Part shown: one piece after another, positions 1 through 7,416 of the stretch
Layout of the letters: each line of letters starts with the position of its first letter
Numbering within the stretch: position 1 is the stretch's first letter
Origin: Oxalobacteraceae bacterium
GTDB lineage: Bacteria; Pseudomonadota; Gammaproteobacteria; Burkholderiales; Burkholderiaceae_D
Length of the DNA stretch: 32,000 nucleotides
NCBI GenBank assembly: GCA_947464955.1
Contig: CANHZI010000037.1
Coordinates: 1-32,000 of the forward strand
Reading direction: 5' to 3'
Position numbers and translations under genes: made by a program
Notes under the pieces: generated by a model
What the model saw: the letters and a program-made list of their open reading frames with translations, nothing else
What the model was told of the DNA's origin: nothing
Database searches by the model: none

Positions 1-498
1 CGTCGCGATCGCTATTTGCGTGGGGGCGACCACATTCCATTTCTAGAGCGCGGTTTCGCCGCCTTGCGTTTTACTGAGCCCAATGAAGACTATCGCCATC
101 AACACCAAGATCTACGCACTGAGAATGGTGTCAAGATCGGCGATCTTCCCGAATTTGTTGACTTCGCTTATACCGCCAATGTGGCGCGAATTAATGCTGC
201 GGCCTTGGCCTCTTTAGCATTAGCGCCTGCAGCTCCCAATAACGTCATCATGAAGACCTCGCAATTAGAAAACGACACCGTGCTCACATGGGACGCCAAT
301 AGCGATGCCGATATCGCAAGCTACCGCATCGTTTGGCGCGACACGACTAGCCCGATTTGGCAAGGCGTGATCCACGCAGGGAAGGTATTGGAATACCGGA
401 TCAAGGGTAAGTCTAAAGACAATTATTTCTTTGGTGTGCAGGCAGTCGACAAAGACGGCAACGCCAGCGTCGCGACCTATCCTATGCCGGGGAAATAG
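1..498 (+). CDS. M28-family metallopeptidase with C-terminal fibronectin type III-like domain (3' part only)
   Basis: The reading frame is open from the first base and ends with TAG at 496-498, so only the C-terminal part is here (about 165 codons). The segment GGDHIPFLERGFAALRFTE matches the last metal-binding strand of M28 aminopeptidases, where the His of the DH pair binds zinc, followed by the usual acidic stretch. After about residue 80 the chain (TVLTWDANSDADIASYRIVWR) changes to a fibronectin type III-like beta sandwich, a common C-terminal add-on in exported M28 enzymes. Probable role: exported aminopeptidase for peptide use. The N-terminus, signal peptide and remaining ligands lie outside the window, so activity cannot be judged. 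Confidence 0.8.
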   Translation, partial: RRDRYLRGGDHIPFLERGFAALRFTEPNEDYRHQHQDLRTENGVKIGDLPEFVDFAYTANVARINAAALASLALAPAAPNNVIMKTSQLENDTVLTWDANSDADIASYRIVWRDTTSPIWQGVIHAGKVLEYRIKGKSKDNYFFGVQAVDKDGNASVATYPMPGK

Positions 499-520
499 TC
501 ACCTTCATTGATGTCACAAT

Positions 521-558
521 AGTCCGAAAACGCACACCAAAGTGTCCGTTTTCGGACA
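521..558. promoter_or_regulatory. Two palindromic sites two helical turns apart (enhancer-like)
   Basis: The site at 543-558 reads TGTCCG-tttt-CGGACA, a perfect 6+4+6 palindrome. The site at 521-536 reads AGTCCG-aaaa-CGCACA and matches the same pattern at 10 of 12 defined positions. Their centres are exactly 22 bp apart, so two dimers would sit on the same face of the helix. The pair also makes a long inverted repeat (GTCCGAAAACG at 522-532 against 547-557). No T-run follows, which argues against a terminator. With the -24/-12-like element about 60-100 bp downstream, the layout resembles an upstream activating sequence for a sigma-54 activator. Confidence 0.5.
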
Positions 559-619
559 TTCCAAGAGGACATTCTCCACGATTCAAGAATAAATTCCGTT
601 TTTGCGTGGCTAAAAAGGA

Positions 620-635
620 TGGTATGCAATTTGCT
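620..635 (+). promoter_or_regulatory. Candidate sigma-54 (-24/-12) promoter of the S41 peptidase gene
   Basis: TGGTATG-CAAT-TTGCT fits the RpoN consensus TGGCACG-N4-TTGCW, with the invariant GG (621-622) and GC (633-634) exactly 12 bp apart and two mismatches, both C to T. Transcription would start near 646, about 72 nt before the S41 start codon. The paired palindromes at 521-558 lie about 90-120 bp upstream of that start, a normal distance for an enhancer-binding protein. Read by eye only. Confidence 0.45.
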
Positions 636-717
636 ATCCCTTCAATCAAGTGAAATGCGTAGCCCAACATTTCGTTTGAATAATCTCGCCAACTTCGGCA
701 TAGCCCAAACTTGAACT

Positions 718-2418
718 ATGACTATTCTTAAATCAACCCTCTTAGTAAGCTCATTTCTGCTCAGTATTGCCAGCACCGTAACGCCTTCACGAGTGGAAGC
801 GCAATCCTATTCCATCACTTCTACAGAGAAATTGGAGCAGGCGAAAATCCTTCAAAAGTATGCTGATCAAGCAAAAGCAGCATTGAATGCCAAAGATTTT
901 GTACGGGCTGGCGAACAGTTGGAGAAGATCTTTACTACTGAATCATCACTTTACAATTCCGCCTACAATGCAGCCTGCGCCTATGCATTGGGTGGAAAAA
1001 TCGAGCTTGCATTTGCGATTTTGGAAAAAGCAATCAACGCAGGATATGCGAATCTCAGCCACATGAAAAAAGATAGCGATCTAGATGCTTTACATTCAGA
1101 TCCACGCTGGGAAAAACTGATTGAACAGATGCAACTACAAGCTAAAGGCGATGCGAATTTATGGAATTCGCCTGTATGGAAAACACCCTACGCAGAGCAA
1201 TTAAGCGAGGAGCACCGTATCGCTGGTCTTTCTAAATTTTGGTCTGAAGTGAAGTACAACTTCGTCTACGTAGATACCCTAAAAGCGCTCGATTGGGATG
1301 CCGTCTATTTGCGCTTCCTGCCACGCGTAAGAGCGGCGACAAATACCCTCGAATACTACAAAATCTTGTTGGAAATGGGCGCATTGTTAAAGGACGGTCA
1401 TACTAGTGTGATCCCGCCCGCCCCATTATTCGCTGATGGCTTTACAGTACCACCATTCAAAACCCGTCTGATTGAAGGCAAAGTCATCATTACAGAAGTG
1501 GCAAACGATACTTTGCGCACGCAAGGCGTTTTGCCGGGAGTCGAAATCAGTCGGGTCAATCTGATGCCAGTAAAAGAATGGGCGCTCAAAAACATTGCTC
1601 CATATATAAGTGCATCAAGCACTCAGGATCTCGAAGCGAACATCTATGGAGATAAATTCTTAATTGGTAGTAAAACCGAAAAACCTCAGCTTGAGCTGAA
1701 AGACGCCAATGGAAAGGTTTGGTCGATCGAGGTAGGGCGTATTAGTATCGCACAACGCAATAGAAGCTTTGGAAAACTACCCGCCTTTAGTTGGAAACTA
1801 TTGCCGGACAATATCGCTTATGTCGCCTTGAATTCCTTTATCGACGACAGCGCGGCAAAAGAGTACCTAAAGAACTTTGCAGAAATCAGCCGAGCCAAGG
1901 CGATTATTTTCGACATCCGAAACAATGGCGGTGGCAGTAGTAGTGTTGGCTATAAAATTCTCGCCACCATTAGCGACAAAGACTTCCTTACAAGCCGTGC
2001 CGAGACGCGTGACTACAAGCCAAGCTATCGCGCTTGGGGTCGCAAAGACACAAACTTTGTCTTTGATATCAGCCCACAAAGCAGCAATCCCGACATGCAG
2101 TTTAAGGGCCAAGTCATTGTACTGACATCGCCAGAAACCTATTCTGCTGCTGAGGATTTTACAGTTGCCTTCGACACCATGAAACGTGGCACGATCATTG
2201 GTGAAGCCACGGGTGGCAGCACAGGTCAACCGCTGTTGTTCGATCTACCTGGTGGAGGAAGTGCTCGTGTGGTAACAAAGAAAGATAGCTACGTTGATGG
2301 TAAGGCCTTTGTCGGCGTCGGCATTCAACCGAATATCGTGGTGCGCCCAACGCTCATTGATTTTCGCGCCAATCGTGATACGGTTCTAGAAGCCGCACTT
2401 AGCCACATCAAACAGTAA
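718..2418 (+). CDS. Secreted S41-family serine peptidase with N-terminal TPR-like region
   Basis: 566 aa. Residues 1-28 form a Sec signal peptide (hydrophobic core about 8-20, probable cleavage after VEA), so the product is periplasmic or exported. Residues 40-140 are helical and TPR-like (YNAACAYALGGKIELAFAIL). The S41 parts follow: the lid motif LKDGHTS around 224-230, a PDZ-like stretch about 240-340, the core strand FDIRNNGGGSSSVG (398-410), and TSPETYSAAEDF with the probable catalytic Ser at 476. These proteases usually cleave C-terminal tails or peptides; the substrate here is unknown. The ATG at 718 has no good Shine-Dalgarno sequence but directly opens the signal peptide. The gene appears monocistronic, with a sigma-54-like element upstream and a terminator 45 bp downstream. 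Confidence 0.88.
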   Translation: MTILKSTLLVSSFLLSIASTVTPSRVEAQSYSITSTEKLEQAKILQKYADQAKAALNAKDFVRAGEQLEKIFTTESSLYNSAYNAACAYALGGKIELAFAILEKAINAGYANLSHMKKDSDLDALHSDPRWEKLIEQMQLQAKGDANLWNSPVWKTPYAEQLSEEHRIAGLSKFWSEVKYNFVYVDTLKALDWDAVYLRFLPRVRAATNTLEYYKILLEMGALLKDGHTSVIPPAPLFADGFTVPPFKTRLIEGKVIITEVANDTLRTQGVLPGVEISRVNLMPVKEWALKNIAPYISASSTQDLEANIYGDKFLIGSKTEKPQLELKDANGKVWSIEVGRISIAQRNRSFGKLPAFSWKLLPDNIAYVALNSFIDDSAAKEYLKNFAEISRAKAIIFDIRNNGGGSSSVGYKILATISDKDFLTSRAETRDYKPSYRAWGRKDTNFVFDISPQSSNPDMQFKGQVIVLTSPETYSAAEDFTVAFDTMKRGTIIGEATGGSTGQPLLFDLPGGGSARVVTKKDSYVDGKAFVGVGIQPNIVVRPTLIDFRANRDTVLEAALSHIKQ

Positions 2419-2461
2419 ATCCAGCCCGTTGATCATCTAGCCAATAGATTCTTCGCTAGTT

Positions 2462-2492
2462 CGGCATCACCATCGGTGGTGCCGTTTTTTTT
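2462..2492 (+). terminator. Rho-independent terminator of the S41 peptidase gene
   Basis: A 10-bp stem (CGGCATCACC at 2462-2471 with GGTGGTGCCG at 2475-2484, one G-T pair) with a 3-nt loop is followed by eight T residues at 2485-2492. It lies 43 bp after the S41 stop codon. Confidence 0.85.
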
Positions 2493-2553
2493 AAACTAGG
2501 ACAAGCCAAGGCGTACTGCCTCTAGCAAAAGAACTGCATGCAGCGGCATTGTT

Positions 2554-2742
2554 TTACTGACGTACGCGCTTCTTCGCGCCAGTCGCTTTGCTCGATTTAG
2601 CCTTGAATTCAGGTCGTCCACCATTGGCAAATCCGGATCTCACAGGAGCTGTTGTTGGCAAACCCTTTACCACTGATTTTTTTGGCGCTTCTGTAGCGAG
2701 CTCATCTTTTGCGGTCGCTATTTCGCTTGGTGCTTTAGACAT
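2554..2742 (-). CDS. Small basic protein of unknown function
   Basis: 62 aa, rich in Lys, Ala, Ser and Thr, with a strongly basic C-terminus (AKSSKATGAKKRVRQ). There is no signal peptide or membrane segment. The composition is that of a disordered nucleic-acid-binding or nucleoid-associated peptide, but no known family is recognised. In favour of a real gene: GGA stands 7 nt before the ATG on the minus strand, the gene sits between a terminator and an empty stretch, and no larger reading frame competes. A weak minus-strand promoter (TTGGTG-N18-GATATT, about 2767-2796) is possible. It could still be a chance frame. Confidence 0.5.
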   Translation of the reverse strand: MSKAPSEIATAKDELATEAPKKSVVKGLPTTAPVRSGFANGGRPEFKAKSSKATGAKKRVRQ

Positions 2743-3068
2743 AATGATTCCATTAGTTACGAATATCGAGAGTGTAGTGATAGCACACCAAAATAGCGAG
2801 GGAAAAAGGCCTCAAAAAAAATATCAGCATTCGCGGATGCGCTTCTTCGGCTGCTCAGCTTGGTGCTTGGTCTTCGATGAAAAACCTGTTTTCAGTTCCC
2901 AAATCGCAAGAACTACACTCATCTGGCTTCTGTAGGAAATAGCCTTCCTCAAATAAGGTCTTGCATTTTCACGGCAACCATTGTAACCTTAAGGTGTCAA
3001 ATGAGAATTCAAGGTTACATGTTTGTAGCTTTGCATCATCTCCAACCATTCAAAAAGAGGTGCTGGCA
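2743..3068. promoter_or_regulatory. Intergenic region with a palindromic operator-like site before the membrane protein/XRE pair
   Basis: No convincing gene lies in this 326-bp stretch. TGTAACCTT (2982-2990) and AAGGTTACA (3011-3019) form a perfect 9-bp inverted repeat. The left arm overlaps a second perfect palindrome, ACCTTAAGGT (2986-2995). A weak promoter TTGCAT-N17-TAACCT (2961-2966, 2984-2989) would place its -10 element inside the repeat, which suits autorepression by the downstream Cro/CI protein. A 23-codon frame at 3001-3072 ends in ATGA, overlapping the start of the next gene, and could be a coupled leader peptide. Confidence 0.4.
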
Positions 3069-3551
3069 ATGAAGAACACTAAATACACCGAAGCAGAGGC
3101 AGAACAACGGTTTCTCTACTTTATGGGCTTGAACTCGATTTCGATCGCCATCGTTTTTTCGAGTGATTTTTTGTATTCAATTGCTTTGCAACTACTTGGC
3201 GTTAAGCTCGGCACGAGCTTAAGCTTCATTATTGGCATCTCTGCTTTTCTTATTCTGATTTACAGTTTCGCAGAGGGGATCTCAAACGGACTCGACATGC
3301 GGAAACGTTCATTTTGGATGTTTAAGTACGAGGACGAATTCAATAAAGAGATTTCAAATCGATCGCATGAAGTGGCTTTTTCAGCGACCATGATTTTCAC
3401 TTTGGTGATATTCGTTCTTTCACATGAGAGCAGTAACTTCCTCGCGCAAACGCAATGGAGTCTCCACCACTTCATAGGCTTTGTAATCTCAATCGCCTCA
3501 CTCGCTTACGGCGTAAGCGTTGTCACTTTAATTCACAAAAACCATGAGTGA
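3069..3551 (+). CDS. Four-helix integral membrane protein, partner of a Cro/CI regulator
   Basis: 160 aa from the ATG at 3069, chosen because AGAGG (3056-3060) stands 8 nt upstream. A longer in-frame version from 2961 would add 36 residues unlike a protein start. Four hydrophobic segments are visible: about 13-35 (LNSISIAIVFSSDFLYSIAL), 40-62, 103-120 and 132-152, with a charged loop (KYEDEFNKEISNRSHE) between the second and third. No enzyme motif is recognised. The stop codon overlaps the start of the next gene by 8 bp, so the two are translationally coupled. Small membrane proteins paired this way with short XRE regulators are widespread, and their function is usually unknown. Confidence 0.75.
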   Translation: MKNTKYTEAEAEQRFLYFMGLNSISIAIVFSSDFLYSIALQLLGVKLGTSLSFIIGISAFLILIYSFAEGISNGLDMRKRSFWMFKYEDEFNKEISNRSHEVAFSATMIFTLVIFVLSHESSNFLAQTQWSLHHFIGFVISIASLAYGVSVVTLIHKNHE

Positions 3552-3765
3552 AGAATTAGACAATCACATCGCGAAATTACGCTTCAAACAAAAGATTTCG
3601 CAACAAGATTTAGCTGAAGCGATCGGCGTTTCTCGCAAAACGATTAGCGCAGTCGAGACTGCGCGCTTCGTTCCTTCCGTGATTATCGCAATGAAAATCG
3701 CGCAATATTTCAAGGTAAAAGTGGAAGATGTCTTTGAACTCCACGACGAAATCGACAGCAATTAG
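3544..3765 (+). CDS. Short Cro/CI (XRE) family transcriptional regulator
   Basis: 73 aa, almost entirely one helix-turn-helix domain: KQKISQQDLAEAIGVSRKTI carries the HTH (residues about 14-35), and VEDVFELHDEI is the typical end of the short subfamily of which Bacillus YozG is an example. It has no sensor domain. It starts inside the last codons of the membrane protein gene (8-bp overlap), so the pair is one operon. The likely role is repression of its own operon, perhaps through the inverted repeat at 2982-3019, but this is inferred only from position. Confidence 0.85.
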   Translation: MSEELDNHIAKLRFKQKISQQDLAEAIGVSRKTISAVETARFVPSVIIAMKIAQYFKVKVEDVFELHDEIDSN

Positions 3766-3803
3766 ATGCATTTCTTGTTTTTTACAATTAGCTGGAAATT
3801 AAA

Positions 3804-3876
3804 TAAATAAACTTTTTTGTTTATTTAAAAATGGACCTCATTTATACTACGATCTCAATGTCATTTGAGACGTAGT
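3804..3876. promoter_or_regulatory. MFS/regulator promoter with palindromic operator running into the start codon
   Basis: A -10-like TATACT lies at 3843-3848, with TTTATT at 3820-3825 as a weak -35 element (17-bp spacer). A long inverted repeat covers 3846-3876: ACTACG/CGTAGT outer arms and TCTCAA (3853-3858)/TTGAGA (3865-3870) inner arms, with one extra base on the left. It overlaps the -10 region, the likely transcription start and the Shine-Dalgarno GAGA, and ends one base before the ATG. Upstream, TAAATAAAC (3804-3812)/GTTTATTTA (3819-3827) is a second perfect 9-bp repeat. An operator bound by the co-transcribed regulator is the simplest reading. Confidence 0.5.
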
Positions 3877-5103
3877 ATGAAAACTCCACTCCTCATCGCA
3901 GCCGCTTGTTTATTGGCGCTGCTGTCCACCGTCGGCGCTGCGCTTCCGTATCCGATTTTGCCGCCACTATTTGCAGCTGATGCAAGCAATGACCTCAATC
4001 ACTTCTTGGGTTTGCCACCTAAGCTTTTATTTGGGATTGCGCTCAGCATCAATCCCTTAGGTTTGTTGATCGGTACTGCTTTACTCGGCCCCATGTCCGA
4101 TCGTTACGGCAGACGTCCTGTGTTGCTCGCAAGCGCAACTGGGGCAGCTATCGGTCATGCGATCACGGCATGGTCTTTGGTGATACAGAGTTATCCCCTG
4201 TTCATCTTGGCGCGATTCGTGACTGGCCTGCTAGAAGGTAATGCCTCCGTCGCCCGCGCCATGTTAGCAGATCGTTTAGAAGGCGACCTCCGTGTACAAG
4301 CATTAGCTTGGCTCAACGGTGCCGTGTATAGCGGCTGGTTGGTAGGGCCGCTGATTGCCGGCATGACCTTGGGTTTTGGCATTACCGTGCCGTTCTGGAT
4401 TGCTACCGTGGCGCTACTACTGACGGCGGGCATGGTGGCGATTGCGCTGCCACGAGAGAAAGAATCGCATCTAACAACATCATGGTGGCAAGTTGCGCGG
4501 TCTAAACACTCCTTTAACTTACTCAAGGTGCCTGAGCTGAAGCAGCTGTTCATCATCCAACTCGCCTACACCAGCGGTGTAACTGCTTTCTATGATTTCT
4601 TTCCGTTATGGTTGGTCGAGGTTGCCGGTTACCACTCGAAAGGCATTGCTTGGATGACTGCGGGACTATGCGCCGTGATGGCATTATCGTCATTGTTTGC
4701 GGGACGTCCGAGTACGGTCATGCCTCTGCAACGTGTACGGTTTCATGCCTTTTGCGCGGCGGCTGCAGTAGCTGCGGTCGGTTTGGGTAACACCTGGATA
4801 GGATTGATCGCCATTATCGCTTTCGGTTTTCCTAACGCGATTTATAACGCACTACTGCCAAGTTGGTGCTCAGAACGATTCGGACATCATGGTCAAGGTG
4901 CAGTGATGGGCTTAATCTCCACCACCTTTTATCTATCGAATATCATGATCGCCTTGCTAGGCTCAGTGTTGACCTTAATTGATACGCGCATCATTTTGGT
5001 ATTCGGCGCGATATTCAGTACCTGGGCAGCATGGCGCATCGGTCATTGGCGCGCGGAACTCGAAGCCAAAGACAATGCGATCGCCGCGGAGAATGCATTT
5101 TGA
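3877..5103 (+). CDS. Major facilitator superfamily transporter (efflux-type, 12 TM)
   Basis: 408 aa from the ATG at 3877, with GAGA six bases upstream; an in-frame TTG at 3865 is possible but lies inside the inverted repeat. About 12 hydrophobic segments are visible. The loop after helix 2 holds MFS motif A (GPMSDRYGRRPVLLAS), and the helix 5 region (YSGWLVGPLIAGMTLG) resembles the antiporter motif C of drug/proton exporters. It probably acts as a proton-driven exporter in the inner membrane; the substrate is unknown. Its stop overlaps the TTG start of the cysteine-rich regulator, so exporter and regulator form one operon, an arrangement typical of substrate-induced efflux. Confidence 0.85.
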   Translation: MKTPLLIAAACLLALLSTVGAALPYPILPPLFAADASNDLNHFLGLPPKLLFGIALSINPLGLLIGTALLGPMSDRYGRRPVLLASATGAAIGHAITAWSLVIQSYPLFILARFVTGLLEGNASVARAMLADRLEGDLRVQALAWLNGAVYSGWLVGPLIAGMTLGFGITVPFWIATVALLLTAGMVAIALPREKESHLTTSWWQVARSKHSFNLLKVPELKQLFIIQLAYTSGVTAFYDFFPLWLVEVAGYHSKGIAWMTAGLCAVMALSSLFAGRPSTVMPLQRVRFHAFCAAAAVAAVGLGNTWIGLIAIIAFGFPNAIYNALLPSWCSERFGHHGQGAVMGLISTTFYLSNIMIALLGSVLTLIDTRIILVFGAIFSTWAAWRIGHWRAELEAKDNAIAAENAF

Positions 5104-5714
5104 AAGAGCAGTTACTCTTTTTACTCAAGACCCGCGGCCCACTGACGGCGCAACAAGCAGCCACGCTGATGGGCTTAACGTCGATGGGCGCCCGCAAACA
5201 TCTCGAAGCATGGCATGAAGCAGACATAGTCGAGTATGTGGATCAAGCTGAGAAACAAGGTCGCCCCAGTCGCTATTGGCAACTGAGCGCCGCAGGGCAC
5301 GCGCGTTTTCCTGATCGCCACAGCGAACTAACACTGCAATTGCTACAGCATGTGCGCCAGCTTTTTGGCGAAAAAGGCGTTGATCAACTGATCGCAGCAC
5401 GTGAGGTCGATAGTCTTCAACAATATAAAAAGGAAACTGAGAAGTTCAAAAGTCTTAATGGCAAACTCAAAGCGCTCGCGGAAATTCGTTCGCTCGAAGG
5501 CTATATGGCGGAAGTTGAAAAGCACGAAGATGGCGGTTATCTGCTGATCGAAAACCACTGCCCGATTTGCGCTGCCGCCAGCAGCTGCCAAAATTTCTGT
5601 CGTTCAGAGCTACAGGTTTTTCAACAAGCTTTAGGCGAGCAAGTGCAGGTAGAACGCACGGAGCATTTGATGCAGCAGGGGAGACGTTGTGTGTATTGGA
5701 TTAGGCAAACCTAA
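5100..5714 (+). CDS. COG2345/SufR-like winged-helix regulator with a cysteine cluster
   Basis: 204 aa from a TTG start at 5100, chosen because GGAG (5088-5091) stands 8 nt upstream and the homologous part begins exactly there (KEQLLFLLKTRGPLTAQQAA). Start and upstream stop overlap (TTGA). Residues about 1-75 are a winged helix (AATLMGLTSMGARKHLEAW, then a wing at GRPSRYW). The C-terminal part contains HCPICAAASSCQNFC and a later GRRCVYW, five cysteines in all. SufR-like members of this family bind a [4Fe-4S] cluster through such residues. It probably senses redox state or an effector and controls its own operon with the MFS exporter, perhaps at 3846-3876. Cluster binding is inferred, not shown. 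Confidence 0.78.
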   Translation: MKEQLLFLLKTRGPLTAQQAATLMGLTSMGARKHLEAWHEADIVEYVDQAEKQGRPSRYWQLSAAGHARFPDRHSELTLQLLQHVRQLFGEKGVDQLIAAREVDSLQQYKKETEKFKSLNGKLKALAEIRSLEGYMAEVEKHEDGGYLLIENHCPICAAASSCQNFCRSELQVFQQALGEQVQVERTEHLMQQGRRCVYWIRQT

Positions 5715-5727
5715 ACCGCACGTACCT

Positions 5728-6417
5728 TTAAGATTTAAGTTTGTCCAAAACAGCACTCGCCCCTTGGCGTGCCAGCACTTCTTCTAATGCAGGCATCAGC
5801 GGCCCCAAGGTTTCTTTCAACATGTGGCGCACCGTATCGACGATGACTTGCGTCTGTCTTTCGATCTCAATATTGACCGCATCGCCAACTTGTTTTTGCC
5901 CAAACACGGTCATGCGCAAGGTTTCTGGAATCAACCACACTTCAAACCAATGCTCATCGCGATTAGCTTCAGCAATGGTAAGACTCGCGCCATTGATCGC
6001 GATATAGCCTTTAGCGAAGATGTAGCGCATCCATTGTTCTGGTACCGAAAAGCGCAAGACGTAATTGTTCTCGGTTTCACGAATTTGTGCGATGTGGGCA
6101 ACGAAGTCGACATGCCCAGACAAAGGATGTCCGCCAATTTCTGCACCATCTTTGGCAGCGCGCTCAACATTCACCTGCGCTTTCTCAGCATAGCTTCCGA
6201 GCGTCGTAATATTCAGTGTTTGCTGCATGATGTCGAACTCTGCCGCATTCTCGAATAGCTGCGTCACTGTCAGGCAGACGCCATCTGTCGCGACACTGGC
6301 GCCGATCGCCAATTCATGATCAAAGCCCGTAGGAAAGGCCAAACGTATCGTGCGCAAACCCGCGCGATCTTCAATCTTTTCTAGCGTGGCGACGCCTTGC
6401 ACAATACCTGTAAACAT
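5728..6417 (-). CDS. ribC: Riboflavin synthase, alpha chain
   Basis: 229 aa. It converts two 6,7-dimethyl-8-ribityllumazine molecules to riboflavin plus a pyrimidinedione. It begins with the invariant MFTGIVQG and has the two homologous lumazine-binding halves (1-97 and 98-200), including GASVATDGVCLTV, EIGGHPLSGHVD, INGASLTI and LIPETLRMT. The match is to the E. coli type (RibC; the same enzyme is called RibE in Bacillus). A C-terminal extension of about 20 residues (ALEEVLARQGASAVLDKLKS) exceeds the usual 200-213 aa. The gene is not in a rib cluster: it follows the LysR gene by 21 bp on the same strand and may be co-transcribed with it. The Shine-Dalgarno sequence is poor (AAGAGAA lies 14 nt away). 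The 3' end is 13 bp from the convergent regulator gene. Confidence 0.92.
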   Translation of the reverse strand: MFTGIVQGVATLEKIEDRAGLRTIRLAFPTGFDHELAIGASVATDGVCLTVTQLFENAAEFDIMQQTLNITTLGSYAEKAQVNVERAAKDGAEIGGHPLSGHVDFVAHIAQIRETENNYVLRFSVPEQWMRYIFAKGYIAINGASLTIAEANRDEHWFEVWLIPETLRMTVFGQKQVGDAVNIEIERQTQVIVDTVRHMLKETLGPLMPALEEVLARQGASAVLDKLKS

Positions 6418-6438
6418 AATCTGTCAGTCATTCTCTTC

Positions 6439-7416
6439 TTAAGTCGCTTGACTCTGTTGGCGCACATTCGCCAAAGGTGCAAACATCTCATGCGTCATGT
6501 TGACGAAATGTTCGCGTAACCATTGGTGTGCTGGATTGCGACCATCTCGCTCATGCCACAACATATCGACGTGCACGTCTGGCGTTTCGAACGGTAGCTC
6601 TTTCCACACTAAGGATTCACTCATACCGGTCGAGGCGATAAAGTGTAATGGTAACACGGTGATCAAATCCGAATTCGCCACCACCTTACCACCGGTGAAG
6701 AATTGATTCACGGTCAGCAAAATACGGCGCTCGCGCCCCATCTTTAAGAGCTCATCATCAATTAAGCCATGAGCACGGCCAGAGAAGCTGACCAAACAAT
6801 GGTTCGCCGCGCAGTATTTGTCTAGCGTTAGCTCCTCATTCGCGAGCGGATGATTTTTACTCATCACACACACATAATGACCTGAGTACAAGCGCTCATG
6901 GCGTATCGGACTACGCGCAGCACCTTGGCCGCCCGAGAGTTGAGCCACGATACCAGGGAAAAATCCGACGGCGATATCGATGTCACCTTGAATCAATAGC
7001 GGACGTGGATCACGCGTGGTCAGTGGCACCATGCGTGCATTCATATGCGGTGCTTCGCGCTCGAATGCGGTAATCAGGGTCGGCATCCATAACGCAGCGG
7101 TAGAATCAGCCATCGCCATACGAAAGGTAGCGACCGCCTTCGAAGGATCGAAACTAGTGGGTGCAATCGCTGCTTCTAAAGTCGATAAAGCCTCGCGTAT
7201 CGCTGGCCATAAGATTTCGGCGCGTGGTGTCGGCTTCACTCCGTAGGCGGTGCGAATCAACAATTCATCATTTAGCGAGTAGCGCAAACGTTTGATAGCA
7301 TTGGATACCGCTGGCTGGGTCATCGCCAGCTTGTCTGCAGCGCGAGTGAGGTTCTGCTCGACCATTACGGTGTCGAACACACGTAATAAATTCAAATCTA
7401 AGGTCAAGAAATTCAT
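6439..7416 (-). CDS. LysR-family transcriptional regulator
   Basis: 325 aa from the ATG at 7416, chosen because GGGA lies about 8 nt upstream and the family start (MNFLTLDLNLLRVFDTV) begins there; an in-frame TTG five codons earlier is less likely. The N-terminal winged helix has LTRAADKLAMTQPAVSNAI (residues about 24-42), and residues about 90-300 form the periplasmic-binding-protein-like effector domain. Overall it resembles the NodD/NahR/LinR branch. No divergent target gene exists: the next gene to the right is convergently oriented PEPCK. The nearest candidate target is the riboflavin synthase gene 21 bp downstream. The effector is unknown. Confidence 0.88.
   Translation of the reverse strand: MNFLTLDLNLLRVFDTVMVEQNLTRAADKLAMTQPAVSNAIKRLRYSLNDELLIRTAYGVKPTPRAEILWPAIREALSTLEAAIAPTSFDPSKAVATFRMAMADSTAALWMPTLITAFEREAPHMNARMVPLTTRDPRPLLIQGDIDIAVGFFPGIVAQLSGGQGAARSPIRHERLYSGHYVCVMSKNHPLANEELTLDKYCAANHCLVSFSGRAHGLIDDELLKMGRERRILLTVNQFFTGGKVVANSDLITVLPLHFIASTGMSESLVWKELPFETPDVHVDMLWHERDGRNPAHQWLREHFVNMTHEMFAPLANVRQQSQAT

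Noticed and set aside
522-557. Long hairpin after the M28 gene read as a terminator
   Set aside because: No T-run follows, and the repeat resolves better into two evenly spaced palindromic sites.
2811-2870. Minus-strand hairpin followed by a T-run, possible terminator of a small RNA
   Set aside because: The stem is short and broken, and no minus-strand transcript source is visible upstream of it.
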